Shown piece after piece: positions 11,801 through 22,192 of a DNA stretch of 64,000 nucleotides. Source of the stretch: Geosiphon pyriformis (lineage: Eukaryota; Glomeromycota; Glomeromycetes; Archaeosporales; Geosiphonaceae); assembly GCA_016748015.1 (NCBI GenBank), contig JAAOMT010000201.1:322336-386335 (forward strand), given 5' to 3'. The first letter of the stretch is position 1. Each line of letters opens with the position of its first letter. Under the pieces are notes generated by a model. That model ran no database searches and had not been told where the DNA came from. It saw only the letters and a program-made list of their open reading frames with translations. Made by a program: the position numbers and the translations under genes.

Positions 11801-12070
11801 CCCAATTGTTGATTAATATGATGTACTGACAAGCCTCGTTGTATGTTCTTCCTCTACCAGGCACATCATTCCAGAGTCTTTTATTAGACAAGATCTTGCC
11901 ACATGTGAAACACAGCATGTTGTCCCACTTGCCTTGTCATTTTGGTCATCTAAATTTTTCCAGTAAACAAATTTGCAGTAATATTTGGTGGTGGTGGACC
12001 ATTCTTCATTGTCTTCAATACATGTGCCCATAGTGGATAGCTTTTTTCCACAATCAACATATATTAGTTT
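11801..12070 (-). pseudogene. Cysteine-rich module of E1 between protease and dUTPase
   Basis: 11813-12031 encodes MGTCIEDNEEWSTTTKYYC, aligned to MGACCGNNDEYSIATKFYC in E2, but several of the E2 cysteines are lost (for example the RPC of FYCRPC reads KFV). In E2 the module has about 12 cysteines, mostly in CxxC pairs. Function unknown; a zinc-binding or RNA-binding role is inference. Confidence 0.55.
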
Positions 12071-12389
12071 TAGAGGTTAGTAAAATAGATTTTTTTGGTC
12101 CAAGATTATGTATCCTAGTAATAGCAATTTGGGTTTTTCTTCGGCTTTGTCTTTTTTTTTTTCTTCCCAGATTGGTAGTAGGAGTAGTTCAGTTTGATAA
12201 TCATCTGCTCATGAAACCTGATAGATCTCAATAGTTGATAGTGGTGGTGTGTCTTCAAATTCAATAAAGAGTTCCTCAGTATATTGGGTTTTAAAGTGTT
12301 CATACATAGCTGGAATTCGGGCATGCTGTCTGTTGAACATGAGTTGAAGTTCTTGGGTGTTCTAATTGAGTGTAGTATTGGTTTTTAAC

Positions 12390-12880
12390 AACCAATCATT
12401 TTCTACTAGTGCTTGGTATTAAGTAGCTTCTATAACAAGTACTTTGATAGAGATCTAAATTTCATTAATCTTGAAGAGAAAGTTGTCAATTTTTCCTATC
12501 AGGGTTTTTGTGTTTCCATCCACCATAATGATCCAGATAGTAGCAGCATGGTTTATTTGACAATCTAATTAGTCCATGAGTTGCTTCGTGATTATGCTAC
12601 TGGCTGATCTGTTATTCAAGATTAATTTAATGTCTATTCCTCCAACTCTGACATTAGTGTATAGGGTCATTATTGGTTTATTCTGATTGATAACTGCTCT
12701 ACTAAAAAGGCTATGAGTGTTCAAATTATTAATATCAAAAGAAAAAATGACAGCTAAGGTGGTGTTCTCAATAATAGTGGCCAGTGAGATATTGTTTTTT
12801 GTTTGCTTGGAAGATTGGGAGATTTGCTCTACATCCTTTTTTTCCACAGATGTAAATTTATCAAAACCCTGGTTTTCCAT
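12390..12880 (-). pseudogene. Retropepsin-like aspartic protease of E1, catalytic Asp lost
   Basis: The active-site region reads LILNNRSASSIITKQLM where E2 and E3 have LILDSGSAGSIIT. Asp to Asn, Ser to Asn, Gly to Arg and Gly to Ser are all G-to-A changes on the sense strand. The substrate-flap side (YTNVRVGGIDIKLIL) is otherwise conserved. The C-terminal half at 12390-12560 matches the E3 segment ending VLVMDTPQYQALV...NDWL. The protease would have cut the Gag-Pol polyprotein. Confidence 0.75.
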
Positions 12881-14826
12881 GAGACCGAGATAGAAAGCTT
12901 GATTCAGATATCTGGTTGGTGCTGGTTGAGATTGAGCAGGACTACAAGGGATTGGTCAAGACAGTTCACTGCTGGTTTGCGCCTGATTGTTGTTGGAATT
13001 TCTCCATCCCTGATTATAGTCTATAGCTTGAGGTCTGGGCTGACTGTAAAAGGAAGGTTGATAGTAAGGGATTGCTTGTGTCATTGGTGGTGGTTGATAA
13101 TAATTCTGGGGCGGTAGTTGAGTGTACGGGACTTGTTGTGCATATAGGAGCAGTTGATTCTAAGGTATAAAATATTGGGGTATTATGTTTTACTGATATT
13201 TGGGTTGCTGGTATGGGTTTTCTTGATTTTGGTCTATGATCTTCCTTCTGCAGTCACGGGCAATGTGTCCAGGTTTCTGGCAGTAGTAACAGTTATGGGG
13301 ATCAAATCTTCAAAGTTGTTACTGTTGCTGATAGTTCTGTTGCTGTGGATATCTGCTGTTGTTGTTATTTTCTTTTCGTTGTGGTAATTGGTAAGTTTCT
13401 GTGGTTCTGGCTAAGAATTCTCAATTTTCTGAGTTAATTTTTTACTTAATTGGGTTATCTTTGCATCAATGTTAGTGGTTTTATTGATGGCTAAGTTAAT
13501 GACTTAAGTATAGTTTACTTCTTGTTCAGCTGACTCAAAATCACAAGTGAGAGTGACTGCTTCTTGTAGGTTTGCCAGATGGTGAGATCATATGAATCTT
13601 AGAAGGCTGCTCCTTAGTTCTTTAATGAATTGATTGAGAACTTGCATGGTGGTATAATAATTCTGCTCAATGGCTAAGATTTGTCGAAAAACCTGATTGA
13701 ATCTTCCGAAATAAGTAGTTACTGCTTCATGGTCATTTTGTTTAATTATACTGAATTGATTTTGCAACTGGATAAGTGTATTAGGGTCACAGAAGTATTG
13801 CAGAAATGTGAGTTTAAACTCTGTAAAGGAGGTAGGCTTCTCTGCAAAGCTCTGGTATCACGAATTGGCAGTTCCAGTTAAAAAAAATGGCAGTGCCTGA
13901 ATTGTATGGTCATTATCCTAACTGTTAGTGGTAATTGTTTTCTTAGCATCCACGATTCAAGAATATGCATTATCTTCTTCATCCGAGAATTTCTCCAATT
14001 TAGCGATATCCTGGTAAGCCATGATCCGGTTAATGGGTAGGGTGTTATTAGTTACATTTAAGGGGATTGGTGTCTGCGTATTCAAGTGTTCTCTGGGTGC
14101 TAATGCTGGTTGTTTTTCTTTGTCACTTAAACCAATAGATTGTAAAATAGCTGTTTTTTTTATTAGGAGAAATGCTGATTCTGTTGGGTTTTGTGCTGGT
14201 GGTTGTTTCTAAATTGATGTGTTTCTTTCTGTTTGACTGGCTGTTGGGATAAGATTTCCAAACAGCAATTCATATTCTTCTAGTGATTTGGTCCAACTGT
14301 GTTGACCCCAAGGGTGTGAATTTCCAGAAGTACATGGTGTTTCCAACTGGGTTTTTGGGTGTGAGTTGAATACAATTCTACTTTGGGGTGTCTGATGGTA
14401 TGAAGAAGTTGTTGGTGAGAGGATTCTTGGTTTCTTGTTGACTGTAGACTTGTCTTGGACAGTTGTAAGATTATTGGATCTGTACTTGTATTCCTTCAGA
14501 TTGGATTCTACTGGTTGTTGTATTTGAGAGAATTGGTTTGTCACATAGTGTTTAATATCTGAATTGACTATGTATAGAGTTTCAGCAATTGCTTGAGTAA
14601 TGGTAGTTGTTGAGTACTCTAGTAAGCTTTGATGAATTTGTTCTCCAAGTTTTTCTGTATCAGTTGTGCAGCCTAACAAACAGTTGATTTTTGTGTTGAT
14701 ATAGTTGCAAAAGTCACTTTTTGTGATGGTGGTTTCTGCTGGTATTCCTAGATTTTTTCAAAAGTATTGAAATAATGCTCTTCCATATGGGGAGTAATTC
14801 TTTCCTATTGTTCCAATAGTCACCAT
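12881..14826 (-). pseudogene. Gag of E1 with CCHC knuckle
   Basis: Start ATG at 14826 (MVTIG...), 61 bp downstream of the 5' LTR. The segment 14209-14679 is the N-terminal region; the capsid-like retrotransposon gag core runs about 13480-14030; a zinc knuckle CYYCQKPGHIARDC (CX2CX4HX4C) lies at about 13240-13290 and is intact. After it comes a Gln/Tyr/Pro-rich linker to the protease. Several stops (for example at 14747 and 14218 region) and frame changes break it. Confidence 0.75.
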
Positions 14827-14867
14827 TTTTGTGTATCTCTGGGGTGCTCTGTCTTTGTGGATTTATA

Positions 14868-14887
14868 ACCTTACAGGGAGCACTAAA
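14868..14887 (-). other. Primer binding site region of E1
   Basis: On the - strand the bases just after the 5' LTR read TTTAGTGCTCCCTGTAAGG. E2, E3 and E4 have TTTGGTGCTC or close variants at the same place. TGG two to three bases after the LTR is the usual complement of a tRNA CCA end. The predicted primer would have acceptor strand GCUCCCU with discriminator A; I cannot assign it to a tRNA. Confidence 0.6.
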
Positions 14888-15329
14888 TGTTATGGGTAAA
14901 CTTGGTGAGATATAGTGATAATATTTGGTGCTCTATTTTTAGGTCTATCAAGGTTGTTTGCTCTTTCTGCAATGTCAATGTTATCAGTCTTTGAAGATCT
15001 ATTCCTGGCTGTGAATTTACTCATTGAGTCCTTTGGTTATAAGACACAGAGTTTGTCTTTTATCAATTGCAACGTTTTCTGTAAATGTGAACTTTCTTCT
15101 TCATACTAACAAGCGCAGTTATTAGGGTCCAGTATTGTCTTTTCACCCTTCTGGTAAGCTACCAAGATAACATTAATATCCAAAACTTAGGAGGAGCTTC
15201 TCTCTTTTACCAGGCTATCACAAAGTCTATTCCAAAACAGTCGATTTTTCTATATTGCCACTCTGAACAAAAGAAAAAAAAAAAAAATAAAGAAAAAAAA
15301 ATAAAAGAAAAAAAAAATTAGTTTCTATT

Positions 15330-15352
15330 AATTGCTATGATCAAGAACAATT
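15330..15352 (-). ncRNA. Conserved LTR hairpin (E1 5' LTR)
   Basis: AATTGCT, 9-nt loop, AACAATT: six of seven pairs hold (one C-A mismatch). Compared with the partner LTR at 6358-6380, two stem positions changed on both sides so that pairing was kept (C-G to T-A, A-T to G-C). Confidence 0.55.
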
Positions 15353-15654
15353 GGTCCAAATTGTTAAGGGTTTGAGGTGTTTATGCTAATGGTATTTGTT
15401 CTGGAACAAGATAGGAAATACTAATTTTAATTTTCAATTAAAATCTGTAATATTGAAAAACATGAATTGGTAATTTGGATTTTTTTTTGGTTTTTGATAA
15501 TTAGTGTATTTCGAATTATGGATATATGATAAGTGTAATACAAAGTAAATTTTATTGCTAATTAACTATCTAACTAACTGTTTTTTCAACTTCTACAATT
15601 ACTTGCTTTTATACATTCTTTTGGTTTTACAGGATTGCTTTCAATTGTTTTACT

Positions 15655-15800
15655 ATTGCTAGTTATTATTTGTTATTACTAGCTATTGCTCGTTATTGCT
15701 AGTTATTGCTCACATTTGCTAGCTATTGTTTGCGTTTGCTAGCTATTGTTCATGTTTGCTAGCTATTGCTTACGTTTGCTAGCTATTGCTCACATTTATC
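15655..15800. repeat. Minisatellite of about 24 bp units in the E1 5' LTR
   Basis: Successive units read like 'gctcacatttgctagctatt', with internal gctagctatt spacing of about 24 bp. The partner LTR at about 6670-6730 has only about two diverged units. The roughly 97-bp length difference between the LTRs is about four units. Confidence 0.75.
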
Positions 15801-15891
15801 CTGTGTTATTTCGAGTTGTACTGCATTTTTTTTGTCACATTTTTTTGTTACATTTTTTCATAGCTTTTTGGTTTTTTCTACTTGGGTAATA

Positions 15892-15895
15892 GCAT
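15892..15895 (+). repeat. Target site duplication of E1, right copy
   Basis: gcat directly follows the LTR end at 15891 and equals 5909-5912. After it the LINE L2 RT frame resumes. Confidence 0.8.
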
Positions 15896-17075
15896 GAGTA
15901 TTTATGATCCCCAAGCCATATGACTGGGATAAGATTCTAACTAACACCAGACTAATTGCACTAATTAAAACCACAAGGAAGATTCTGTTCAAGGTTTTGT
16001 CAGATTGCATTTTATTTGTGTGTAGCAAGTTTGGCATTCTGCATGGTGACAACTTTTTGGTCTTAAAAGACACTTCAACTCAGTTTTCCATTTTTGCTGT
16101 TGGCTTAATTGTCAAAGATGCTTTAAAAAAAGATCATAAAATTTGGTTGGTCTTACAGGATATGTGGAAAGCATATGATTCAGTTGATTGGCATCATTTT
16201 AGGTCCAATTTAGAGTGCATCAAAATGTGTGGCGACTTTATAAAGTTTTTTGGCAATATTTATAATAACTAGGTTAATAGAATTATGACTGATTTTGGTC
16301 TTTCAGATGGATATGTGGTCTACAATGGGTTGGATTAGAGTAAAATTTTCTCTCCACTTCTGTGGAGAATTTTTTACAATTCTTTGTTGTGTAAGGTCAA
16401 AAAGCAAGAACATTTATATAAATATAGGATTATTTCAAATTTTGTTGTGAAATCTGGCAGAATTGAGTCTAGTGGTAGTAAATCTTCTTTTTTGTGGCTG
16501 GTGATTTTGTTAATAATACAATTTGGATAGAGAATAGTCAGGCATCAACACAGTACATTTTGGATATTGTGAATGAGTTTTTTGAGATTAATGACATCTT
16601 AATAAACAATGACAAAACTGTGGCCATTCCTATTAATCCAAGAATAGCTAATGCTTCTTTGTACATCAATAGTAGACCTATCTCCATAGTAAAAAATGAT
16701 GAGTCTTATAGATACCTGGATATTTTTTTGTTAACAGAGGGTCTGTTCAACCAAGTCTTGCTAAGACTTATGTAGATGTTAAATTCTTTTTGAATATGGT
16801 TCTTAGGAAGGCAGTGTCTGATAAACAGTGCTTTTATTTGGTTTCGGCAGTTCTCCAGCCTATTGTTTGTTATCATATGCAGTTCAGTTTTGTTTCTAAG
16901 AGTGTGTGCTAAAGGTGAAACGTTTTGATCAAAAAAAGTCTTAAGTTTAAGGCCATGTTGCTGAAAAACTTCTCCAATAAGGCTTTGCATTATTCATTTT
17001 TGTATGGTCTGAAGTCATTTGAGCAGATGCAAGCTAAATTCAAGATTGCCTTGGTAATTGGTTTCTCAAATGCTT
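15896..17075 (+). pseudogene. Reverse transcriptase of L2, part after E1
   Basis: Continues the LINE RT: MIPKPYDWDKIL and TRLIALI (15907-15965), motif A region WLVLQDMWKAYDSVDW (about 16144-16190), and motif C at about 16494-16515, which reads FVNNTIW where the family needs FVDD. Both catalytic Asp codons of motif C are Asn, so this copy cannot polymerise. NDKTVAIPIN and the Y-R-Y-L-D-I-F block follow. Stops at 16269, 16337 and elsewhere. Confidence 0.85.
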
Positions 17076-17109
17076 CTGGAATTTTTGGCTGATTGTTTGA
17101 ACACCATGT

Positions 17110-18010
17110 TTTGGATTTACAGGTTTTGGGATGAATGCTCCATAATCCTTTGTACTATCCTGTCAAGTTAAAAGTTTGTCTATTAAATAACTTCCTAACA
17201 GAAGTTGTAAGGATTTTTATTGATGTTGATGTTTCTTTGTCCAATTATGTGCTTTGTGCATTCCATAGTTCTGGCCACTTTCCAATGTCTGAGATTCTTA
17301 GAGCTGCCTCCTATTTTGATATGATGTATTTTTTGAAGCATTTTGGTATTGCCTTTGGAGATGTTTTGATTACCAAGCACAGTCAAGTTATGAATTAGAA
17401 AACTTTTCAGCATTGAAAGAGATTGAGCCCTAGGGGTCTGGTGCCAATCTGGTTTACTAAAGCTTTTGTGCATGTGAATGGTTGTTTGGCGAATCTTAGT
17501 AGAGATAAAGCTGTTTTGGACTATTTTAATTTTCTCTGTTTGAGTAATTACTTATGTATTTGTGAACATTTGCATGAAGTCTGGGCCAGAGAGCTGAACA
17601 TATATACTGATGATTTATTGAGTGATTTGGATATGAAAGATGTGACTTGTGGGGCAGCAGCTTTTTTCTCTAAGATTAGTTTGGGTGTAGGTGTCAGAGT
17701 TCAGGGTTTGTTGTCTTTTACTTTAACAGAGCTACAGACAATTGCTTTAGCATTAAAATGTGTTCTCTTATCATGCTCTGTGATGCTTCACTCAAATAAC
17801 CAAGCAGCTTTAGATGCTTGTGTACTGGAATGTGAATTGAGTTACCCTGATTTTCAGAATAGGTGCTGAGTGAAGAAGTGTTACATTGCTAATTAGATTA
17901 AATCAAAGGACATTTCAATAAGATGGGTTAAAATGAAGTGACATTTAGGCATAATAGGAAATAATTGTGCAGATGCTCTGGCTTATGCTGTAGTGCATTC
18001 AGATCTGGTT
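17110..18010 (+). pseudogene. RT C-terminal region and RNase H of L2
   Basis: 17135-17398 matches the L5 stretch with NNFLAGVVRIF (here NNFLTEVVRIF). The RNase H domain at 17580-18010 has YTDDLL (Asp kept), ELQTIALALK (Glu kept), HSNNQAALDA (Asp position is Asn) and, after a stop, GNNCADALA (Asp kept). Stops at 17396, 17418 and 17868. Same order as L1, L3, L4, L5. Confidence 0.75.
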
Positions 18011-18179
18011 TTTTTAGCCAGAGTTTCTAATAGGTTTCTTGTAACAGATGGTTTAGTTGTTTCTGGTAATACTTGCCATTTTGTCCATGATGTTTACTGT
18101 ATTGTATGTTAGACAATGTAAAAAGCTGGGTCTAGTGCTAATGTTTTTGACAATTCAGCTATTTAAGGTGTTAACTGAG

Positions 18180-18850
18180 AATGTACTGCCTCTGTTTGGC
18201 ATCTAAATACTTATATGTTGGTGGACTTTACTAATAAGAAGTTTATTCTGCATACTTATTTGATGAAGGCAGTACACAGAAGATTGCCAATGGCTGTTTA
18301 TAAAAGACTTTATAACAAGAGTTACCTGAGTGTTTTATGTCTGATATGTGACAATATTGAATTTTTTGATCATGCTTTTATGTGTTTTGCAGATGTGGTT
18401 GTGCATTCTGAATTTGTCTCCAGTCATATTGATTTGTAGAAATCTCTAAAAGGTAATTGTTTCTCAGTATCTTCTTTGGTGCTCTTTACTCTTACAGGTG
18501 TCTCTGATAATGGTATGTATACTATGTTGTGCAAGAAGTTTGTTTTTGTGAATTGGATTAAAAAAGCTGTTTCTGTTTTTGGCAACAGGAGAAAAGCTGT
18601 GTTAATTGTTGTTGGTTTTGTTCACCATTTGGCTAATAATCATTATAATAGAGCTTAAGTACTGAGATCTAAGTTCTAAGTTGATATGAAAAAGTATGGT
18701 TTGGTTTGTAATACAGATGAGGTCTTTGCTTCTTTCCATGGCTTGTTTGGTCTGCTGTCTGTGGGTGTAGTTTGTATGCTTGGGGTCTTGAAGTCTTTTA
18801 CTATTAGCTTTGGTTTTAGAAAATGATGCTTGTTTTTTTCTGGCTTGGAT
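18180..18850 (+). pseudogene. C-terminal Cys/His domain and tail of L2
   Basis: YLMKAVHRRLPMAVYKRLYN followed by CLICDNIEFFDHAFMC (C-x2-C-x7-H-x4-C like), at about 18253-18395. This block is the most constant protein segment across the five LINE copies. The tail continues to about 18850 with frame changes. Confidence 0.75.
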
Positions 18851-19010
18851 AATGATAAAAAAGTTTTTGTGAGTGTATAGTGCTGTCTTAATGGGCTTGA
18901 GTGGCTTGTTATGTGTAGTAAGTACATAAACCACATTTAGTTTAATTCATTTCACTTTGTTTCTGTATGCTAAACAGTGGTTAAACTGCATTTGTTAAAT
19001 AATAATAAAA
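18851..19010 (+). repeat. LINE L2 3' UTR and tail
   Basis: The agtgctgtcttaatgggc block at about 18877 followed by an aat/A-rich tail (18995-19015), as in the other copies. Confidence 0.65.
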
Positions 19011-19167
19011 AAATAACAAAATTAAATATTTAATTAATATATATTTTATTATAATAATTGTATTTGAAAATTAATATTTAAGATTAATAATATTAATTTT
19101 ATTAATTGGGTAAAAAAAACTTAATGTTAATTATTATTAAATTATTATTAATTATCTTTTTTTATTA
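19011..19167. other. A/T spacer
   Basis: Almost pure A/T between the L2 tail and the inverted gag piece of E4. No other content seen. Confidence 0.6.
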
Positions 19168-20146
19168 ATAAACCACAAGATTTCAATGCCTTCAAAGTGG
19201 AATTTCTAAGATACTTCAATAACAATAACAGCATCAATTGCCTAGTTAATGCATTTATCACCATAAAACAAGGAGAAACTAAAGCAGTCACCATTTACCT
19301 GGGACGCTTCTATCAAAACCTATGCCAAATTCAAGCAATTGATGCCAATTATTTCACAGCACCACAAATACTCAATCAGTTTATCCGTGGCTTGTGCAGC
19401 AGCATATTGCAACATGTACAGCCATTACATCTAGGTACCCTTCAAGACACAGTTACACGTGCCAGAGATTTTGAATCCGCCAAGTCAGAGACTAACTATG
19501 CCCAAGCCGTTAACCTAGTAATGAACGGATCATCTGAATTGGATTCTAAATTAGAGAAGTTCAGTAAATCAATTAATAAGAGATTGGAAAGATACTTAGC
19601 TGACAATCACACCATTTATCAGCCTCCACAACGATGCAATAATCAAGGAAATTCTAATTGTGGCCAAAATCAATTACATCCATCTTTATCGACCAATCAA
19701 CAGTGGCAATAGAAAACATGTATCTGCCACTATTGTGGTAAACAAGATCATATCCAAATTGACTGTCACCAGCATCTAAATAACCAAAGATCGGGAAATC
19801 AATATCGAAACCCCAATCACTGGTTCCAAACTCCAAATCATTATCCAAATCAGAGTTAAGACCAATATCAAAATAATTACCTGCCCATGACGCAGCAACC
19901 AATCTATCAATCATCAGTATATTAACCTCTGATTCATTAGCCACAGCCACAAGTAATATATCAACCACAACCACAAATCATCTATTAACTCCAACTAATT
20001 CAAATACCAACCCAGAACCCAGCTCAAATGACATCAGGCAACTCTCGATCCAGAGTCACTCAAAACTGGAAATTGGCGATGGTTGTTTACCAACCAATCT
20101 CCAGTTCACTAAACCCACCATTAGGATCACGCATCTGGAATTTGGA
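19168..20146 (+). pseudogene. Inverted C-terminal half of E4 gag
   Basis: FNAFKVEFLRYFNNNNSINC... is the retrotransposon-gag core and matches E2 at 23620-24150. It is followed by an intact CCHC knuckle CHYCGKQDHIQIDC (about 19720-19762) and a Gln/Tyr/Pro-rich linker ending near the point where E2 passes into the protease. Orientation is opposite to the rest of E4. Confidence 0.75.
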
Positions 20147-21256
20147 TAACCAAGCTCTAATATCATGAATTGGCAGTATCCTTGAGAAAGTAGGGAATGG
20201 CTTGCATTACTCGAGCGTCATTCCATCCGTTGGCTGCAATGGCTTTTTCTACATCATTTAGCCATATTTGAGTGTCATCCTCTTCACCAGTAAAGTTGTT
20301 GAGTTTTGCGATTGGTGCATAGGCCATTGGATCTAAGTTAGGTGGTTGTAGTGGCTGTTAAAGTAGTTGTTGTTGTCCTGGCTGTTGGGGTGGTAGTTGA
20401 AGTGACTGTTGTATGGGTTCGGCTATGGGATTAATTGGCGGTTGATCGATAACGATTACTGGAGGTAAGTTTTGCTGATTAATTAATTCAGGGTTTTGAT
20501 TTCTTTGATTTGGTGGCGTTTGAATATTCAGAGTTTCGATTTCCGGATTTTTTAACTGTTGTTAAGTTTGAATGTTCAGGGTTTCAACTTCTGGATTTTC
20601 AGTGATTGGGTGCTGGTAAGTGAATTCTTGATACTCTGATTCTTCTTTCTCCTTTTCTGATTCTGCTGCTTCCCACGGATCAGAGATTCCAAAATCTGGT
20701 GGAGGCGGTGGTGATCGAAGTCCTGATGGGGTTGATAATCACAAATTAAATCTCTCAAAGTATTTGCCATATAGTCTTAACAATTCTGTTTTTTTTTGTC
20801 TACTTTGGAATGGGAATCATCCAAATGCTGATGTTGCAGTTAATGGGAATGCGTCTGTTGATGATATGTTGATGGTACTTCCAGGTATATAGTGATAGGA
20901 TGAGTTGCTTGGAGATTCAACTCTGTTTTTCTTCCAAGCAGGTGGCTGTATTTTTCTGGGTGTTACTGCTGGTGTTTGTAATTTTCCCTTGCCTTTACTA
21001 GCATATGTAATTGGATATCTTTGTTGAATGTAATGTTCAATTTCTTTGTTGATCTCAGTGATGATGGATGCAAAATTATGATTTGTTGGTAGGTTGGTGT
21101 TCCTAATAAAGAGGAAATCTTTTCATTGACATAGAAATTGAAGGCTGATTTGGTGGATATATAATTGTGGTTTAATTCCAAGTATTGACAATAGTGTTGA
21201 AATAAGAATTTTGCGAATCCTAAATGGTTTGCTCCTATAGTTTCTGATTCTGCCAC
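20147..21256 (-). pseudogene. N-terminal half of E4 gag
   Basis: Opens VAESETIGANHLGFAKFL, very close to E2 gag at 22423, with GTG rather than ATG at the start in both. Continues through a Gln/Pro-rich middle with stops to the NVEKAIAANGWNDA-type segment at about 20180-20250, where it breaks off at the inversion junction. Confidence 0.75.
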
Positions 21257-21289
21257 TTTTGGTTTGGTGTTGTTGGTGCTGATTCTCTG

Positions 21290-21318
21290 TAGGATTATAC
21301 CTCACAGGAAGCACCAAA
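21290..21318 (-). other. Primer binding site region of E4
   Basis: Directly after the LTR the - strand reads TTTGGTGCTTCCTGTGAGG, the same signal as E1, E2 and E3. Confidence 0.6.
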
Positions 21319-21766
21319 TGTTACAAGTGATTCTTTCTGCTGTCAAATTAAATAACAAACCCATAACTTGGTGCTCAAAGCTAATTGCAGTTGATATTGA
21401 TCTGAAGATTTAGTATCTGAAGGTTTTGGTTGAGTCCTTTGTATAATGGACAGAGATTCAAATAGTGTCGATAGTAGATGTATCCTTCCAAGAGTTTTCC
21501 CAATTTCTTTCTCAGCATGGTGGCCAGATTTAGTCTGGCAGTCGTGTCTTTCTGGTAAGCTATCCGATAATATATATAAAATCCTACCCTTATTTCTGGG
21601 TCTTTTACCAGGCTATCCTTGACGTCAATAACTCAGCACTTAATCTTTTAATCAATTAGTATACAACAACAAAATCAAAAACAGAAGAAAATGAAATAAA
21701 TAAAAAATAAAAGTAAGGAAAGTAACAAAAATAAGCCAAGACAATTTGGTCTGTTAGTATCTCATC

Positions 21767-21789
21767 AATAGCCGTAATCAAGAGCTATT
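21767..21789 (-). ncRNA. Conserved LTR hairpin (E4)
   Basis: AATAGCC, 9-nt loop, AGCTATT: six pairs and one C-A mismatch at the loop end. The loop in sense orientation is CTTGATTAC, one transition from the CTTGATCAC of E1 and E2. Confidence 0.55.
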
Positions 21790-21957
21790 GTTCCAGCATG
21801 ATTAAGTATCAATTACTATCAACATGAAGTGTTGATAGTGGAGAGTGAATTGAGATATGGAATGATTATTTATTTGATGATTAGTTTCTTGGCTAAGAAT
21901 TCTGTGGTATCAATTCTGTCTTTTCTGTTTCTAACACTACTGCTATATATACATAAT

Positions 21958-22125
21958 TGAGATTCCTCAATTCCTCGATTCTTTACGACATGAATTCTGG
22001 AATTCCTGGAATCCTGCGATTCCTTTAAGAGGAATCCTGGAATTCTGGAATCCTGCAATTTTTCATTGAGAATCCTGAAATTCCTGGAATCCTGCAATTC
22101 CTGAGAGGAATCCTGGAATTCCACA
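21958..22125 (-). promoter_or_regulatory. Array of GAATTC/TTCnnGAA motifs in the E4 LTR U3
   Basis: Many near-palindromic ggaattcc and aattctggaatt blocks in about 170 bp, upstream (in LTR sense) of a TATATATAG box. Several form TTCnnGAA, the tail-to-tail unit of heat-shock elements. The same array lies in the E2 LTR (30894-31040) and, decayed, in the solo LTR (57232-57370). A regulatory role is inference. Confidence 0.4.
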
Positions 22126-22192
22126 TTTACTATGCTTACTTCTGATTGGCTAATAATTATGCTAATATAATTCCTATATTTCTATGAGTAAT

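Larger units (their letters stand above)
5913..15891 (-). mobile_element. Ty3/gypsy-like LTR retrotransposon E1, complete but dead
   Basis: About 10 kb, sense on the - strand: 5' LTR 14888-15891, primer-binding-site region 14868-14887, gag, protease, cysteine-rich module, zinc-ribbon segment, dUTPase, RT, RNase H, integrase, extra ORF, polypurine tract, 3' LTR 5913-6819. A target duplication flanks it inside the RT gene of LINE L2. In the first 125 aligned bases the two LTRs differ at 15 sites, all transitions, so it is an old insertion altered by deamination-type mutation. Stops occur in every domain. Confidence 0.9.
14888..15891 (-). repeat. E1 5' LTR (1004 bp)
   Basis: Begins tgttat and ends gggtaata, the decayed form of tgttac...gtaaca. 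Carries the same internal landmarks as the other LTR: ctggtaa/ttaccag pair at about 15151-15222, A-rich tract about 15270-15317, hairpin 15330-15352, TATA-like site about 15608. A run of about 24-bp units (gctattg...tttgcta) at about 15655-15800 is expanded relative to the partner. Confidence 0.9.
2345..19010 (+). mobile_element. LINE copy L2, near full length, split by LTR element E1
   Basis: A non-LTR retrotransposon with recognisable ORF1 (RRM-like, CCHC knuckle, coiled coil), endonuclease, RT, RNase H and C-terminal Cys/His domain, in that order. The RT gene is interrupted between 5912 and 15892 by the gypsy-like element E1: the reading ends in W-K-R-A at 5900-5911 and resumes with M-I-P-K-P-Y-D-W at 15907-15930, a contiguous RT segment. 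Many stops and frame changes make it inactive. It is older than E1, which sits inside it. Confidence 0.85.
19168..22192 (-). mobile_element. LTR element E4, 5' part with an internally inverted gag
   Basis: Sense on the - strand: LTR 21319-22192, primer-binding region, gag N-terminal half (21256 down to about 20147). The gag C-terminal half is present at 19168-20146 but on the + strand. In E2 the two halves are contiguous at about 23610 (agcttggtta|ataaacca), which marks the inversion point. Protease, pol and the 3' LTR are missing. Related to E2 but clearly diverged. Confidence 0.8.
21319..22192 (-). repeat. E4 LTR (about 874 bp)
   Basis: Full-length LTR read on the - strand: it ends CTTGTAACA at 21319 and begins near 22192 with the complement of tgagtaata. 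Contains the ggaattcc-type array (21958-22125), hairpin 21767-21789, A-rich tract about 21665-21720, and the ctggtaa/ttaccag pair (21552-21558, 21605-21611). Homologous to 30817-31678 over its whole length. Confidence 0.85.

Noticed and set aside
13154-13387. Hydrophobic + strand ORF as membrane protein
   Set aside because: Antisense of E1 gag across the CCHC knuckle region.
21958-22125. CRISPR-like array
   Set aside because: Repeats are short palindromic GAATTC blocks with no fixed spacers, inside an LTR; eukaryotic context.
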